DNA of 64,000 nt from Candidatus Bariatricus faecipullorum (GCA_019118525.1 DWYV01000030.1:1-64000); one strand, 5' to 3'. Positions 37,538-45,748 are shown, counted from the stretch's first letter. Program-made: numbers and translations. The notes: generated from the sequence alone by a model not told the origin.

Positions 37538-37568
37538 GCGCGGCTTTGCGAATGGCGCGGCTGAACTG
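37538..37568 (+). repeat. Direct repeat copy 2 (31 bp)
   Basis: Second exact copy, 34 bases after the first. The intervening 34 bases form their own hairpin. Confidence 0.9.
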
Positions 37569-37600
37569 GATAGCGAACAAGGAAAGAAAGAACGCAGAAC

Positions 37601-38314
37601 ATGAGAAACCAAAGAAAAAAAACTTCGGGGAACCCGGCAAAAAGTTATTACTACAGCAGACAGCAGCGCGCCAGACTGGTGCGGCTCCAGAAAGTGGGAA
37701 TTGTCCTCCTGGTGCTTGTGATAGCTGTGGTGGGCGTACTGAAAATCGTCAGGCCGGGATTTCTGTCCGGAGGAAAGTACTGGGAACTTTCTGACGATGA
37801 GATTACGGCGGAAAAACCGGACATCGATGTGCAGCTTCTGGATGTCAACGACTACTCCAGACCGGGGACGGAATCCGGCGAAATTACGGGAATCGTGATT
37901 CATTATACAGCCAATCCCGGAGCCACGGCCCAGAACAACCGGGATTATTTTGAAGGACTGAAAGACAGTCACATTACGCAGGCCAGCAGTCACTTTATAG
38001 TAGGGCTGGACGGAGAGATTATTCAGTGTGTGCCCACCTGGGAGGTGGCCTATGCTTCCAACAGCCGGAATTATGATACGGTCTCCATTGAGTGCTGTCA
38101 TCCGGATGAAACCGGGGAATTTACTGCTGAGACATACCGTTCCGTGGTGCAGCTTACGGCCTGGCTGTGTGAGAAATTCGGCCTGGATTCGGAGGATGTT
38201 ATCCGTCATTATGACATCACCGGAAAGGACTGTCCCAGATATTTTGTAGAACACGAAGATGCCTGGGAAATATTTAAAGAAAATGTACAGAAATCACTGG
38301 ATGCGGCGTCCTGA
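37601..38314 (+). CDS. N-acetylmuramoyl-L-alanine amidase (amidase_2 / PGRP type)
   Basis: The 237-residue protein has a very basic N-terminus, one membrane anchor (about residues 33-50) and an amidase_2 domain. Zinc ligands are suggested by IVIHYTANPGATAQNN and by VIRHYDITGKDCPRYF; SSHFIVGLDGEIIQCVP also fits. It cleaves the bond between muramic acid and the stem peptide, outside the membrane. It follows the structured repeat element, and no strong promoter is obvious. Confidence 0.9.
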   Translation: MRNQRKKTSGNPAKSYYYSRQQRARLVRLQKVGIVLLVLVIAVVGVLKIVRPGFLSGGKYWELSDDEITAEKPDIDVQLLDVNDYSRPGTESGEITGIVIHYTANPGATAQNNRDYFEGLKDSHITQASSHFIVGLDGEIIQCVPTWEVAYASNSRNYDTVSIECCHPDETGEFTAETYRSVVQLTAWLCEKFGLDSEDVIRHYDITGKDCPRYFVEHEDAWEIFKENVQKSLDAAS

Positions 38315-38331
38315 GAAGGGCGCCGTTCTGC

Positions 38332-38361
38332 TTGATAAAGGATGGCCTTATCTGGTATAAT
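38332..38361 (+). promoter_or_regulatory. Promoter of aroK-yqeG-aroD
   Basis: TTGATA (38332-38337) and perfect TATAAT (38356-38361) with an 18-base spacer, about 40 bases before aroK. Confidence 0.7.
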
Positions 38362-38403
38362 ATCGTCAGATTTAATAAATGACTGGAAACGAGGGAAAAG
38401 AAG

Positions 38404-38934
38404 ATGGCGCAGGAAAATATTTTTCTGACCGGCTTTATGGGAGCTGGAAAATCCACGGTGGCCGGGTGTTTTCACAGCCGGTACGGCCGGGAGATGATTG
38501 AGATGGACCAGGTAATTACAGAGCGGGAAGGCATGAGCATTCCGCAGATTTTTGACAGATACGGGGAAAATTATTTCCGTCAGTGCGAGACAAAGCTGTT
38601 AAAGGACCTTCAGAAGCAGGAAGGGATGGTAGTATCCTGCGGAGGAGGAGTTATCCTGCGGGAGGAAAATGTCCGGGAAATGAAAAAAAGCGGCCGGATT
38701 GTCTATCTGGCAGCCACTCCGGAGACCATTCTGGAGCGGGTAAAGGACAGTGAGGACCGGCCTCTTCTGAAAGGAAAGAAGAATGTGGCGGACATTCAGG
38801 AACTGATGAATCAGCGGAAGGAAAAATATGAGGCCGCAGCGGATATCATTGTCAGAACAGACGGAAAGACAGCGGAGAATATCTGCATGGAGATACTGGA
38901 AAACCTGAAAAAAACGGGAGAAAATCATGTTTAA
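38404..38934 (+). CDS. aroK: Shikimate kinase
   Basis: The 176-residue protein has the P-loop GFMGAGKSTVAG near the start, EMDQVITEREGMSIPQIF (shikimate binding), VVSCGGGVILREEN and the lid region EDRPLL. It phosphorylates shikimate in aromatic amino acid synthesis. It overlaps the next gene by 8 bases; aroD, two genes on, belongs to the same pathway. Confidence 0.95.
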   Translation: MAQENIFLTGFMGAGKSTVAGCFHSRYGREMIEMDQVITEREGMSIPQIFDRYGENYFRQCETKLLKDLQKQEGMVVSCGGGVILREENVREMKKSGRIVYLAATPETILERVKDSEDRPLLKGKKNVADIQELMNQRKEKYEAAADIIVRTDGKTAENICMEILENLKKTGENHV

Positions 38935-39433
38935 AACCTTTTATCCGGATGACTGGCAGGCCTCGGCCTATGTCATCCCTTATGAAGAACTGTACCGGAA
39001 AGGATACCGGGGACTGATTTTTGACATTGACAATACCCTGGTGCCCCATGGAGCGCCGGCTGACGGCCGGGCGGTAAAACTTTTTCAGAGGCTTAGGGAC
39101 ACCGGCTTTTCTACCTGCCTTATCTCCAATAACCAGGAACCCAGAGTAAAGCCCTTTGCAGATAGGGTGGGAAGCAGGTATGTATATAATGCCCATAAAC
39201 CATCCACGAAAAATTATATTCGTGCCATGGAGATGATGGGGACGGACAGGGAGAATACCTTGTTTATCGGCGACCAGCTTTTTACGGATGTGTGGGGCGC
39301 GAAAAGAGCCGGAATCCGCAGTATTCTGGTAAAACCCATCCACCCCAGAGAAGAGATTCAGATTGTGCTGAAACGGTATCTGGAAAAGGTTGTACTGCAT
39401 TTTTACCGGAAAGAGAAGGAAGGGAAGAAGTGA
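38927..39433 (+). CDS. YqeG family HAD phosphatase
   Basis: The 168-residue protein has the HAD motifs GLIFDIDNTLVPHG (motif I), CLISNNQEPR (motif II) and a later FIGDQLFTDVWGAKRAG (motif IV), matching YqeG. In Bacillus, yqeG also neighbours shikimate genes. Its substrate is unknown; some relatives are phosphatidylglycerophosphatases. Its stop overlaps the aroD start in a TGATG junction. Confidence 0.9.
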   Translation: MFKTFYPDDWQASAYVIPYEELYRKGYRGLIFDIDNTLVPHGAPADGRAVKLFQRLRDTGFSTCLISNNQEPRVKPFADRVGSRYVYNAHKPSTKNYIRAMEMMGTDRENTLFIGDQLFTDVWGAKRAGIRSILVKPIHPREEIQIVLKRYLEKVVLHFYRKEKEGKK

Positions 39434-40203
39434 TGGGACAGACAGTGACAGTAAGAGGAATCTGTCTGGGAGAGGGAATGCCCAAAATCTGCATTCCCCT
39501 GACCGGAAAGACAAAGCAGGAGATTCTTCTGGAAGCCCAAAAGGCCCGGAAAGCGGGTGCAGATGTGACGGAATGGAGAGTGGACTGGTTTGAAGGGAGC
39601 AGGGACGCTTCCCGGGTGGAGGACGTCCTGCGGGAACTTCGCGGAGAACTGGGGGAGATTCCCCTGCTGTTTACCTTTCGTACTGCCCGGGAGGGCGGAG
39701 AGAGAGAACCGGAATCCGGAGAGTACCGGAGACTCTGTGAAGGAGTGCTGGCTTTGCGGCTGGCGGATATGCTGGATGTGGAGCTCTCTGCCGGAGAAGA
39801 GACGGTGAAGGCGCTTCTGGATGCGGCGCACAGAAAGCAGGTTCCCGTGATTCTTTCCTGCCATCATTTTGACCGGACACCGGGACGGGAAGAAATGGCG
39901 GATACCCTGCGGCGCATGCGAAAGGCGGGAGCTGACCTGGCCAAGCTGGCGGTGATGCCGGAAACGGCCCGGGACGTGCTGGAACTTCTGGCGGCCACAG
40001 AGGAAGTAGGGGAAGAGGAAGGCTGTCCGCTGATTACCATGTCCATGTCCGGCCTGGGTATGGCAAGCCGTCTGTGCGGAGAACTGACCGGGTCGGTGCT
40101 TACCTTTGGCACGGCAGGAAAATCCTCCGCGCCGGGGCAGCCGGATGCGGGTGAGCTGCGAAATGTCCTGGAACTGCTTCACCGGGATATGCCAAAGTGC
40201 TGA
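39433..40203 (+). CDS. aroD: Type I 3-dehydroquinate dehydratase
   Basis: The 256-residue protein shows CIPLTGKTKQEILLEA, VTEWRVDWFE, LLFTFRTAREGG, VILSCHHFDRTPG and KLAVMPETARDVLEL, whose lysine forms the Schiff base in type I enzymes. It removes water from 3-dehydroquinate. The start ATG 39433 overlaps the yqeG stop, and the open frame upstream lies only inside yqeG. A type I enzyme next to aroK fits one shikimate operon. Confidence 0.94.
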   Translation: MGQTVTVRGICLGEGMPKICIPLTGKTKQEILLEAQKARKAGADVTEWRVDWFEGSRDASRVEDVLRELRGELGEIPLLFTFRTAREGGEREPESGEYRRLCEGVLALRLADMLDVELSAGEETVKALLDAAHRKQVPVILSCHHFDRTPGREEMADTLRRMRKAGADLAKLAVMPETARDVLELLAATEEVGEEEGCPLITMSMSGLGMASRLCGELTGSVLTFGTAGKSSAPGQPDAGELRNVLELLHRDMPKC

Positions 40204-40240
40204 AAAAGCCCGGAAACCGGCGATGGAGGAAAACTAACGG

Positions 40241-40269
40241 TTGAAAAAACTGCCAATATATTATAGAAT
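40241..40269 (+). promoter_or_regulatory. efp promoter
   Basis: TTGAAA (40241-40246) and TAGAAT (40264-40269), 17-base spacer, about 58 bases before the start. Confidence 0.65.
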
Positions 40270-40326
40270 GATAAAGTGAGATTAGGATAAAAAGAATGCC
40301 GCAGAGAGGCTGTAAGGAGGATTACC

Positions 40327-40884
40327 ATGATTTCAGCAGGAGATTTTAGAAACGGACTTACCGTTCAGATTGAGGGGAACATCTATCAGATTCTGGAGTT
40401 CCAGCATGTAAAACCGGGGAAAGGTGCTGCCTTTGTCAGAACAAAGCTGAAAAACATCATCAGCGGCGGTGTGGTAGAGAAAACGTTCCGTCCGACGGAA
40501 AAATTTGACACAGCGCATATCGACAGAAAGGACATGCAGTATCTGTATTCCGACGGAGAATTATATTATTTCATGGATGTAGAGACCTATGACCAGATTG
40601 CCATTGACGGCGAAACCATTGGCGACGCCCTGAAATTCGTCAAGGAAAATGAGATGGTAAAGGTATGTTCCCATGAGGGCAACGTGTTCTCTGTGGAACC
40701 GCCGCTTAATGTAGAACTGGAAGTAACAGAGACAGAGCCCGGGGTAAAAGGTGATACGGCTACAGGCGCCACCAAGCCGGCAACCGTTGAGACCGGAGCA
40801 AATGTTCTGGTGCCGCTGTTTGTAAATCAGGGCGACAGAATTAAGATTGATACCCGGACAGGAGAATATCTGTCCAGGGCATAG
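40327..40884 (+). CDS. efp: Elongation factor P
   Basis: The 185-residue protein has the three-barrel EF-P layout: N-terminal KOW-like domain with [17 protein letters not shown], whose lysine in the PGKG tip is the usual modification site, and two OB domains ending [17 protein letters not shown]. It relieves ribosome stalling at polyproline. It has its own promoter and terminator. No modifying enzyme gene is nearby. Confidence 0.97.
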   Translation: MISAGDFRNGLTVQIEGNIYQILEFQHVKPGKGAAFVRTKLKNIISGGVVEKTFRPTEKFDTAHIDRKDMQYLYSDGELYYFMDVETYDQIAIDGETIGDALKFVKENEMVKVCSHEGNVFSVEPPLNVELEVTETEPGVKGDTATGATKPATVETGANVLVPLFVNQGDRIKIDTRTGEYLSRA

Positions 40885-40913
40885 ACAGATTTCACAAAAT
40901 TTTGCAGAAACAG

Positions 40914-40954
40914 AAGCCTGGATTTTCCGGAAACGCCGGAAATCCGGGCTTTTT
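40914..40954 (+). terminator. efp terminator
   Basis: Long hairpin with AGCC-TGGATTT-TCCGG pairing to CCGGA-AATCC-GGGCT around AAACG, followed by a run of T residues. Confidence 0.85.
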
Positions 40955-40992
40955 GCATGCCAAAACCGGGAAACGGGAATGCGAAAAAAATC

Positions 40993-41021
40993 TTGCTATG
41001 GAACGCGAAAACAGATATAAT
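40993..41021 (+). promoter_or_regulatory. Promoter of the DUF5688 gene
   Basis: TTGCTA (40993-40998) and perfect TATAAT (41016-41021), 17-base spacer. Confidence 0.65.
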
Positions 41022-41105
41022 CAGTTCACATACCATTAGGGTATGCGTGTTCAGACATCGTTCTCTGACGGCGGTTACAGACAACAGGATACAGAAAGGA
41101 GATAT

Positions 41106-41933
41106 ATGAATTATACCGAGTTTGTAAACGCCATGAAAAAAGAAATGCGGGAAAGGCTTGCGCCGAATGTGAAAGTGGAGCTGTATCAGAGCATAAAGAA
41201 CAACGGAACCAGGCGCCAGGGCCTGATGTTTGCGGAAAGCGGCATCAACATTTCCCCCGCTATCTATCTGGAAGAATTCTATGAGCAGTATCAAAAAGGC
41301 AGGTCTTTGTCTTTTCTGGCAGAAGCCGTGCAGAACATCTATAAAAGAGTGAAAGTTCATCAGTCCTATCCCTGCGAAAACATTTTTTCCTTTTCAAAAG
41401 TGAAAAATCAGATTGTATTTAAGCTGATTCAGGAGGAGACAAACCGGGAACTGCTCCGGGATGTGCCCCATGAGAAATTCCTGGATTTTGCAGTGGTTTT
41501 TTATGTCCTCATCAGGAATGACGAGTTTGGGACCGCTACACTGCTGGTTCGGCAGGAACACCTGAAAAACTGGGGGGTAACCCGGGAAGAAGTGGTGGAA
41601 GCGGCCCGGGTCAACACTCCCAGACTCCTTCCGCCCAGACTGGAAAAGCTGACCGGCTATATGTATGTTCTTGGAAACGAGAGCAGAAATCTGGGAGCCT
41701 CGGCAGTCTGCTATCCGGGTGTGTGCCGGCAGGCGGCGGAAGTGCTGGGAGAGAGTTTCTATCTGATACCAAGCAGTATTCATGAGATGATTCTGATACC
41801 GGAAAGTTACGGACTGGAAAAGCATCAGCTGGAGCAGATGCTCAGGGAAATCAATGAAAAAGAGGTAGAAGCGGAGGAAGTGCTTTCACGGCATGTCTAT
41901 TTTTTCAGCCGCAGAGACGGAAAAATCCATTAA
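41106..41933 (+). CDS. DUF5688 family protein
   Basis: The 275-residue protein begins NYTEFVNAMKKEMRERLAP and contains KNNGTRRQGLMFAESGINISPAIYLEEFYE, VPHEKFLDFAVVFYVLI and ESFYLIPSSIHEMILIPES. This layout is that of DUF5688, a family found mainly in Lachnospiraceae and close relatives and with no known function. It is soluble, with no export signal. AAAGGAG precedes ATG 41106. It has its own promoter and shares a terminator with the convergent tRNA. Confidence 0.82.
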   Translation: MNYTEFVNAMKKEMRERLAPNVKVELYQSIKNNGTRRQGLMFAESGINISPAIYLEEFYEQYQKGRSLSFLAEAVQNIYKRVKVHQSYPCENIFSFSKVKNQIVFKLIQEETNRELLRDVPHEKFLDFAVVFYVLIRNDEFGTATLLVRQEHLKNWGVTREEVVEAARVNTPRLLPPRLEKLTGYMYVLGNESRNLGASAVCYPGVCRQAAEVLGESFYLIPSSIHEMILIPESYGLEKHQLEQMLREINEKEVEAEEVLSRHVYFFSRRDGKIH

Positions 41934-41944
41934 AAACAGACGAA

Positions 41945-41971
41945 AAAAGGACGGCGAAAACCGTCCTTTTT
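41945..41971. terminator. Bidirectional terminator between DUF5688 and tRNA-Arg
   Basis: Stem AAAAGGACGG / CCGTCCTTTT with loop CGAAAA. A and T runs on both sides let it work for both strands. Confidence 0.88.
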
Positions 41972-41972
41972 A

Positions 41973-42044
41973 CGTCTCTGATCAGAATCGAACTGACGCA
42001 CCCGCCTCCGGAGGGCGGTGCTCTATCCACTGAGCTACAGAGAC
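41973..42044 (-). tRNA. tRNA-Arg, anticodon CCG
   Basis: Read on the minus strand, the 72-nt sequence folds into a full cloverleaf: acceptor GTCTCTG/CAGAGAC, D stem GCTC/GAGC, anticodon stem CCGCC/GGCGG with loop CTCCGGA (anticodon CCG, for CGG codons), and T arm GTCAG-TTCGATT-CTGAT. The discriminator base is G, and CCA is not encoded. Confidence 0.96.
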
Positions 42045-42132
42045 AAGTATAAATATAACACTCCCCCGGGAAAAAATCAAGAGAAAATTTCAATTTTTTT
42101 CCCGGCTCGACAAAACTAGTGTTTCTTCGCTC

Positions 42133-42162
42133 TTGACCGTAAAAACTGCTTCAGAGTATGAT
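42133..42162 (+). promoter_or_regulatory. Promoter of the gene at 42193
   Basis: TTGACC (42133-42138) and TATGAT (42157-42162) with an 18-base spacer. Confidence 0.6.
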
Positions 42163-42192
42163 AGAACCGAATTGAAAATCAGGAGGCTGAAT

Positions 42193-42792
42193 ATGAAAAA
42201 AAGCTGTCAGAGGGGAGAGGGCGCCCGGAAGAGACTGCGGTGCGTCCGGTTTCTGGTTCCTGCCGTCATTGTTCTTTTTGGCGCCTGCCTGCTGTTTTTC
42301 CTTTGCCGGGTGAGAACAGTGGCGTCCGTCGTTCCGGCCATGGCCATGCTGCCGGGATATGCCATTCAGAGCCAGAATCCCCTTACCGATGTGACAGAAG
42401 AAGAAACGGGACATGCCGTAAAAGAGTACTATGACAAGAGAAGCCGGGAGCAGGGATATGCGGAACAGTATGAAAATCTGCAGGTCTATGCAAAAGAAGG
42501 AAACCGGGAGAATACCTGGATTGTGTTTGCCCGGTATGAGATGAAAATAGAGGACATTTATACGCCGGTTCCGGGCCTTGGCACTTTTTTTGCCGTAAAA
42601 GAAGAGGGGACAGTCCGCCTGAATACGGAAGCCGCGACAAGCGGAGAACAGGCGGAGGTTCAGGCCGTGGCCTCCCACGAAGACGTACAGAATCTCTTCC
42701 GGGAAACAGAAGCAGCCTATCAGAATGCCCTTCGTTCCGACGCGCTTCTGGCAGAGGCGCTGGAAGATCTGCAGAAGGCGGCCGGACAGTAA
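42193..42792 (+). CDS. Hypothetical membrane-anchored protein, 199 residues
   Basis: I do not recognise this family. A basic N-terminus is followed by one hydrophobic segment (about residues 19-38) and an extracytoplasmic domain of about 155 residues. The domain contains VKEYYDKRSREQGYAEQYENLQVY, TWIVFARYEMKIEDIYTPVPG and a helical C-terminal tail. GGAGG precedes ATG 42193, and its own promoter is visible. The domain could be a small substrate-binding or cell-wall-associated module, but nothing decides this. Confidence 0.7.
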   Translation: MKKSCQRGEGARKRLRCVRFLVPAVIVLFGACLLFFLCRVRTVASVVPAMAMLPGYAIQSQNPLTDVTEEETGHAVKEYYDKRSREQGYAEQYENLQVYAKEGNRENTWIVFARYEMKIEDIYTPVPGLGTFFAVKEEGTVRLNTEAATSGEQAEVQAVASHEDVQNLFRETEAAYQNALRSDALLAEALEDLQKAAGQ

Positions 42793-42800
42793 AAGGGCAG

Positions 42801-42834
42801 AAAAATCCCGGGAAACTCCGGAGAATTTCCCGGG
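42801..42834 (-). terminator. Terminator of the GntR/ABC operon
   Basis: CCCGGGAAA / TTTCCCGGG stem. On the minus strand it is followed by five T residues (A run at 42801-42805). It lies between convergent genes. Confidence 0.7.
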
Positions 42835-42848
42835 CCGGAATCGGATAT

Positions 42849-43649
42849 TTAATCCAGGTTCAGCCGCCTGCTCAGTACATAATGGCTGAATACGAGGCAC
42901 AGGATGCCGCCGACAGTGCCGGCTGCAGCGAGGACCAGCAGCGGAGTTCCGAATACCTGGACCAGCAGCCGGGAAGAGATGGCCTCCTCATCCAGAAGCG
43001 GGGCATACCGGAAGGAGAAAATAAATGCGGCCACGCCCGCCAGCAGCTGAATGACCAGGGTAATGCAGAAATAAAGCACAACGGAGGTCAGCACCCGGTG
43101 GCTGGAGAAACAGTGTCCGGCACAGAGCACGGCCAGCACCAGGGCTATGCCGGAAAATACGCCGGTCACGGAGGTCAGCATCAGGTAAAAGCCCAGCGTA
43201 TGCGGGTTCCAGAATGCAAAGCAGTCCAGAACCAGAGCCTGCTGTCCGCCGAAAAAGGCGTCCATTCCCGGAGCGGAAGCCAGCGTCCAGAGGGAAAAGA
43301 CAAGCAGGATACAGTCCGCCAGATACCAGAGAAAGGCGGCCAGCATCTTGGACCCAATCTGAACGGCCGGGGTCACCGGGAGCGTCATGGTCAGGTAACC
43401 TTCCCTGGAAAACCAGTTCCGGTATACAAACACGGCGATATAAATCTCTGTGGCCAGGCTGATGAAAGAGGCATAAACAAAGTAAAGAATCAGCACCATG
43501 ATGGCCAGGGCATCCGGCCGCTGCAGCGCCAGAAGCCGCTCCGCTCCCAGAAACCTTGCCGCAGGTATCAGAAGCAGAAAAGGAATATGGATAATAAGCA
43601 GAACCGGCGAGAGAGACCGCAGGTCATACTTTACTAATTTACTTAACAT
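42849..43649 (-). CDS. ABC-2 type transporter permease subunit
   Basis: The 266-residue protein has about six hydrophobic segments and begins LSKLVKYDLRSLSPVLLI, a start common in ABC permeases of ytr/bcr-type exporters. It overlaps the ATPase gene by 7 bases. The substrate is unknown; similar operons answer cell-wall stress or remove peptides. Confidence 0.85.
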   Translation of the reverse strand: MLSKLVKYDLRSLSPVLLIIHIPFLLLIPAARFLGAERLLALQRPDALAIMVLILYFVYASFISLATEIYIAVFVYRNWFSREGYLTMTLPVTPAVQIGSKMLAAFLWYLADCILLVFSLWTLASAPGMDAFFGGQQALVLDCFAFWNPHTLGFYLMLTSVTGVFSGIALVLAVLCAGHCFSSHRVLTSVVLYFCITLVIQLLAGVAAFIFSFRYAPLLDEEAISSRLLVQVFGTPLLVLAAAGTVGGILCLVFSHYVLSRRLNLD

Positions 43650-44341
43650 CGAAACACCTCCCGGAAATAACTGTCCACGGATTTTCCGTGCTGTGAACGG
43701 ATGTGGTCCACGGAATCACTGAGCAGCAGACGTCCGTTCTGCAGAAAAAGTACATGGTCCAGCACCTGCTCCACATCGGCAATCAGGTGAGTGGAAAGAA
43801 GCACCGTAGCGTCCTCTTCATAATTACTGATGATGGTGCGCAGAATGTAGTCCCGGGCTGCCGGGTCCACGCCTCCGACCGGTTCGTCCAGAAGGTAAAG
43901 CCGTGCCTTTCGGCTCATGACCAGGATGAGCTGCACCTTTTCCTGGGTTCCTTTGGAGAGCTCGCCCATGCGCGCGTCCGGGGAGATTCCAAGGGAGTCC
44001 AGCATTTCCCTGGCTCGCTCCGGAATGAAGTCTGCATAGAAATCCGAGAAAAGCTGAAGCAGTCCGGAAATTTTTGTCCGGTTTTTCAGGGCGGGCTTAT
44101 CCGGCAGGTAGGATACCAGTCCTTTGGTCCGGGTGCCGACGGGCCCGCCGGCAATCAGAATCTGACCGGCATCCGGCTGTAAAAGTCCTGCCAGCAGCTT
44201 GATAAACGTGGTCTTTCCACTGCCGTTTGGCCCCAGAAGACCCACAATCTGCCCCGGTTCAAGAATAAGCGAGAGATCCTGAAGGGCAGGAGTCTGGCGG
44301 TAGGTTTTTGTTACACTGTGGCATTCCAGAATCGGATTCAT
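43643..44341 (-). CDS. ABC transporter ATP-binding protein
   Basis: The 232-residue protein has Walker A GPNGSGKTTF (about residue 37), the signature-like LSKGTQEKVQLIL in place of LSGGQ, and Walker B LYLLDEPVGGVDPAA, with a switch histidine in LLSTHLIADVEQVLD. It powers the permease encoded downstream. It overlaps the GntR gene by 4 bases, so regulator, ATPase and permease form one operon. Confidence 0.93.
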   Translation of the reverse strand: MNPILECHSVTKTYRQTPALQDLSLILEPGQIVGLLGPNGSGKTTFIKLLAGLLQPDAGQILIAGGPVGTRTKGLVSYLPDKPALKNRTKISGLLQLFSDFYADFIPERAREMLDSLGISPDARMGELSKGTQEKVQLILVMSRKARLYLLDEPVGGVDPAARDYILRTIISNYEEDATVLLSTHLIADVEQVLDHVLFLQNGRLLLSDSVDHIRSQHGKSVDSYFREVFRC

Positions 44342-44718
44342 TCTTTTTCCTCCTTCAAAATTTCCTGAAGCAGTTCCAGGGATTCTTTTTTGCTGAAGCC
44401 AAGCTGTTTCATGGCCTCCAGAAAACTCTGAATATTTTCCCGCGCCATATCTTTTCGCAATTTTTTCAGCATACTCTCATCCTCCGTAATAAATCGTCCG
44501 CTGGTGCGCCTGGTGTATACCAGGCCGTTCCGCTCCAGTTCGGACAGCGCTTTCTGCATGGTGTTGGGATTGACGGAAGCTTCCATGGCCAGGTCCCTGA
44601 CAGACGGAAGCCGCTCCCCCGGGGCATAATGCCCTGCTATAATGTCCGATTTGATGCGTTCCATAAGCTGGAGATAAATCGGACGGTCACTATCCAGTTC
44701 CCATGGCATCCATGTCAT
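44338..44718 (-). CDS. GntR family regulator, YtrA type
   Basis: The 126-residue protein has an N-terminal winged helix (PIYLQLMERIKSDIIAGHYAPGERLPSVRDLA and VNPNTMQKALSELERNGLVYTRRTSGRF) and a short C-terminal helical part, the small YtrA layout without a large ligand domain. Such repressors control the ABC genes that follow them. AAGGGGATG lies just upstream of its start. A near-certain operator sits in its own promoter. Confidence 0.93.
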   Translation of the reverse strand: MTWMPWELDSDRPIYLQLMERIKSDIIAGHYAPGERLPSVRDLAMEASVNPNTMQKALSELERNGLVYTRRTSGRFITEDESMLKKLRKDMARENIQSFLEAMKQLGFSKKESLELLQEILKEEKE

Positions 44719-44729
44719 CCCCTTTCGGT

Positions 44730-44757
44730 TAGTTGTATTATTGGGTTAATACAACTA
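44730..44757. promoter_or_regulatory. YtrA-type operator
   Basis: Perfect 11-base arms TAGTTGTATTA / TAATACAACTA separated by six bases. The right arm overlaps the -10 of the GntR/ABC promoter, so binding of the GntR protein would block transcription. Confidence 0.85.
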
Positions 44758-44782
44758 TACTACTGGGCGGAGAGAATGTCAA
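44754..44782 (-). promoter_or_regulatory. Promoter of the GntR/ABC operon
   Basis: Read on the minus strand, TTGACA (44782-44777) and TATAGT (44759-44754), 17-base spacer. The -35 lies inside the last codons of nfo. Confidence 0.8.
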
Positions 44783-45671
44783 GCAGGAAATCCGGACGGA
44801 ACACTCCGCTTCGCAGCATTTCCAGCTCTTCTTTGTAAGGCGGGGCGGATTTTTTCGGATTATCCGGGAAAGGAACCCAGGGAGTTTCCAGGATTTTGGG
44901 GACCTCTGTAAAGTCCGGGTGGTGCACTATCCGGTACAGTGCTTCGAAGCCAATCTGTCCCATGCCCAGGTTGGCATGCCGGTCCTTGCGGGAACCCGGC
45001 GGATTTTTGCTGTCGTTGATGTGAAAGAGGGCAATCTGGTCTTTCCCCAGAATCCGGTCAAATTCCTCCATTACGCCGTCAAAGTCGTGGATAATGTCAT
45101 ACCCGCTGTCGCTGGTGTGGCAGGTATCGAAGCAGACACGAAGTTTGTCTGAGCAGACGACTCCGTCGTAAATGGCCGCCAGTTCCTCGAAGGTGCGTCC
45201 GATTTCCGACCCTTTTCCTGCCATGGTCTCCAGGGCAATCAGGCAGGGGGTATCCCGGGTCAGAACCAGGTTCAGTCCTTTGATAATCTGAGCCGTTCCC
45301 GCCTCGGTTCCCTGTCCTACGTGGGCGCCGGGATGGAGTACCAGTATCCGGGAACGGCAGGCCGCGGCGCGCTGGATTTCCAGTTCCAGAAATTCGACCG
45401 CAATCTGAAAGGTTTCTGGTTTGACCGTGTTTCCCAGATTGATAATATAAGGGGCGTGGACGATAATATCGCTCAGGCCGTAGGCGTCCATGAAATCCCA
45501 GGCCTCGGAGATTCGAAGCTCCTCCACCGGTTTGCGGCGGGTGTTCTGGGGAGCGCCGGTATAAAACATAAAGGTGTCCGCCCCGTAGGATGCGGCCTCT
45601 TTTGCAGAGCCAAGCAGCATTTCTTTTCCGCTCATTCCCACATGGCATCCGAGCAGCAGTTTTTTCTTCAT
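44760..45671 (-). CDS. nfo: Endonuclease IV (AP endonuclease)
   Basis: The 303-residue protein is a TIM-barrel AP endonuclease with [60 protein letters not shown] and [27 protein letters not shown] (in part), which hold the three-zinc site. It incises DNA at abasic sites. AAGGAGGA precedes the start. Its end contains the -35 of the downstream GntR/ABC operon. Confidence 0.95.
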   Translation of the reverse strand: MKKKLLLGCHVGMSGKEMLLGSAKEAASYGADTFMFYTGAPQNTRRKPVEELRISEAWDFMDAYGLSDIIVHAPYIINLGNTVKPETFQIAVEFLELEIQRAAACRSRILVLHPGAHVGQGTEAGTAQIIKGLNLVLTRDTPCLIALETMAGKGSEIGRTFEELAAIYDGVVCSDKLRVCFDTCHTSDSGYDIIHDFDGVMEEFDRILGKDQIALFHINDSKNPPGSRKDRHANLGMGQIGFEALYRIVHHPDFTEVPKILETPWVPFPDNPKKSAPPYKEELEMLRSGVFRPDFLLDILSAQ

Positions 45672-45719
45672 AGGATGTCCTCCTTTCTTTCTACCTTTTG
45701 ATTATACACAATTCCTGTA

Positions 45720-45748
45720 TTGCGCGGGAAGAAGAATTCCGATATAAT
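45720..45748 (+). promoter_or_regulatory. argS promoter
   Basis: TTGCGC (45720-45725) and perfect TATAAT (45743-45748), 17-base spacer. The short leader has no T-box. Confidence 0.65.

Larger units (their letters stand above)
37347..37568. repeat. Structured GC-rich repeat element (REP-like or ncRNA)
   Basis: This 222-bp stretch fills most of the 402-bp gap between guaB and the amidase. It starts with CAGTTCAGCCG (37347-37357), and its perfect complement CGGCTGAACTG occurs twice downstream (37493-37503 and 37558-37568). Internal hairpins include AGCCGTCC/GGACGGCT (37353-37378), CGGCAG/CTGCCG (37443-37459) and GTGC...GCAC (37503-37534). CCGTCCAGG (37355-37363) can alternatively pair with CCTGGACGG (37409-37417), which excludes the first hairpin. 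No coding potential is convincing. It could be a multicopy extragenic palindrome or a structured RNA. The bases between 37240 and 37346 are AT-rich with nothing clear. Confidence 0.6.

Noticed and set aside
37473-37568. Two 31-bp repeats around a 34-bp unit, resembling a minimal CRISPR array
   Set aside because: Only two copies, the supposed spacer is itself a hairpin, repeat ends complement the left end of the element, and no cas gene is in the window.
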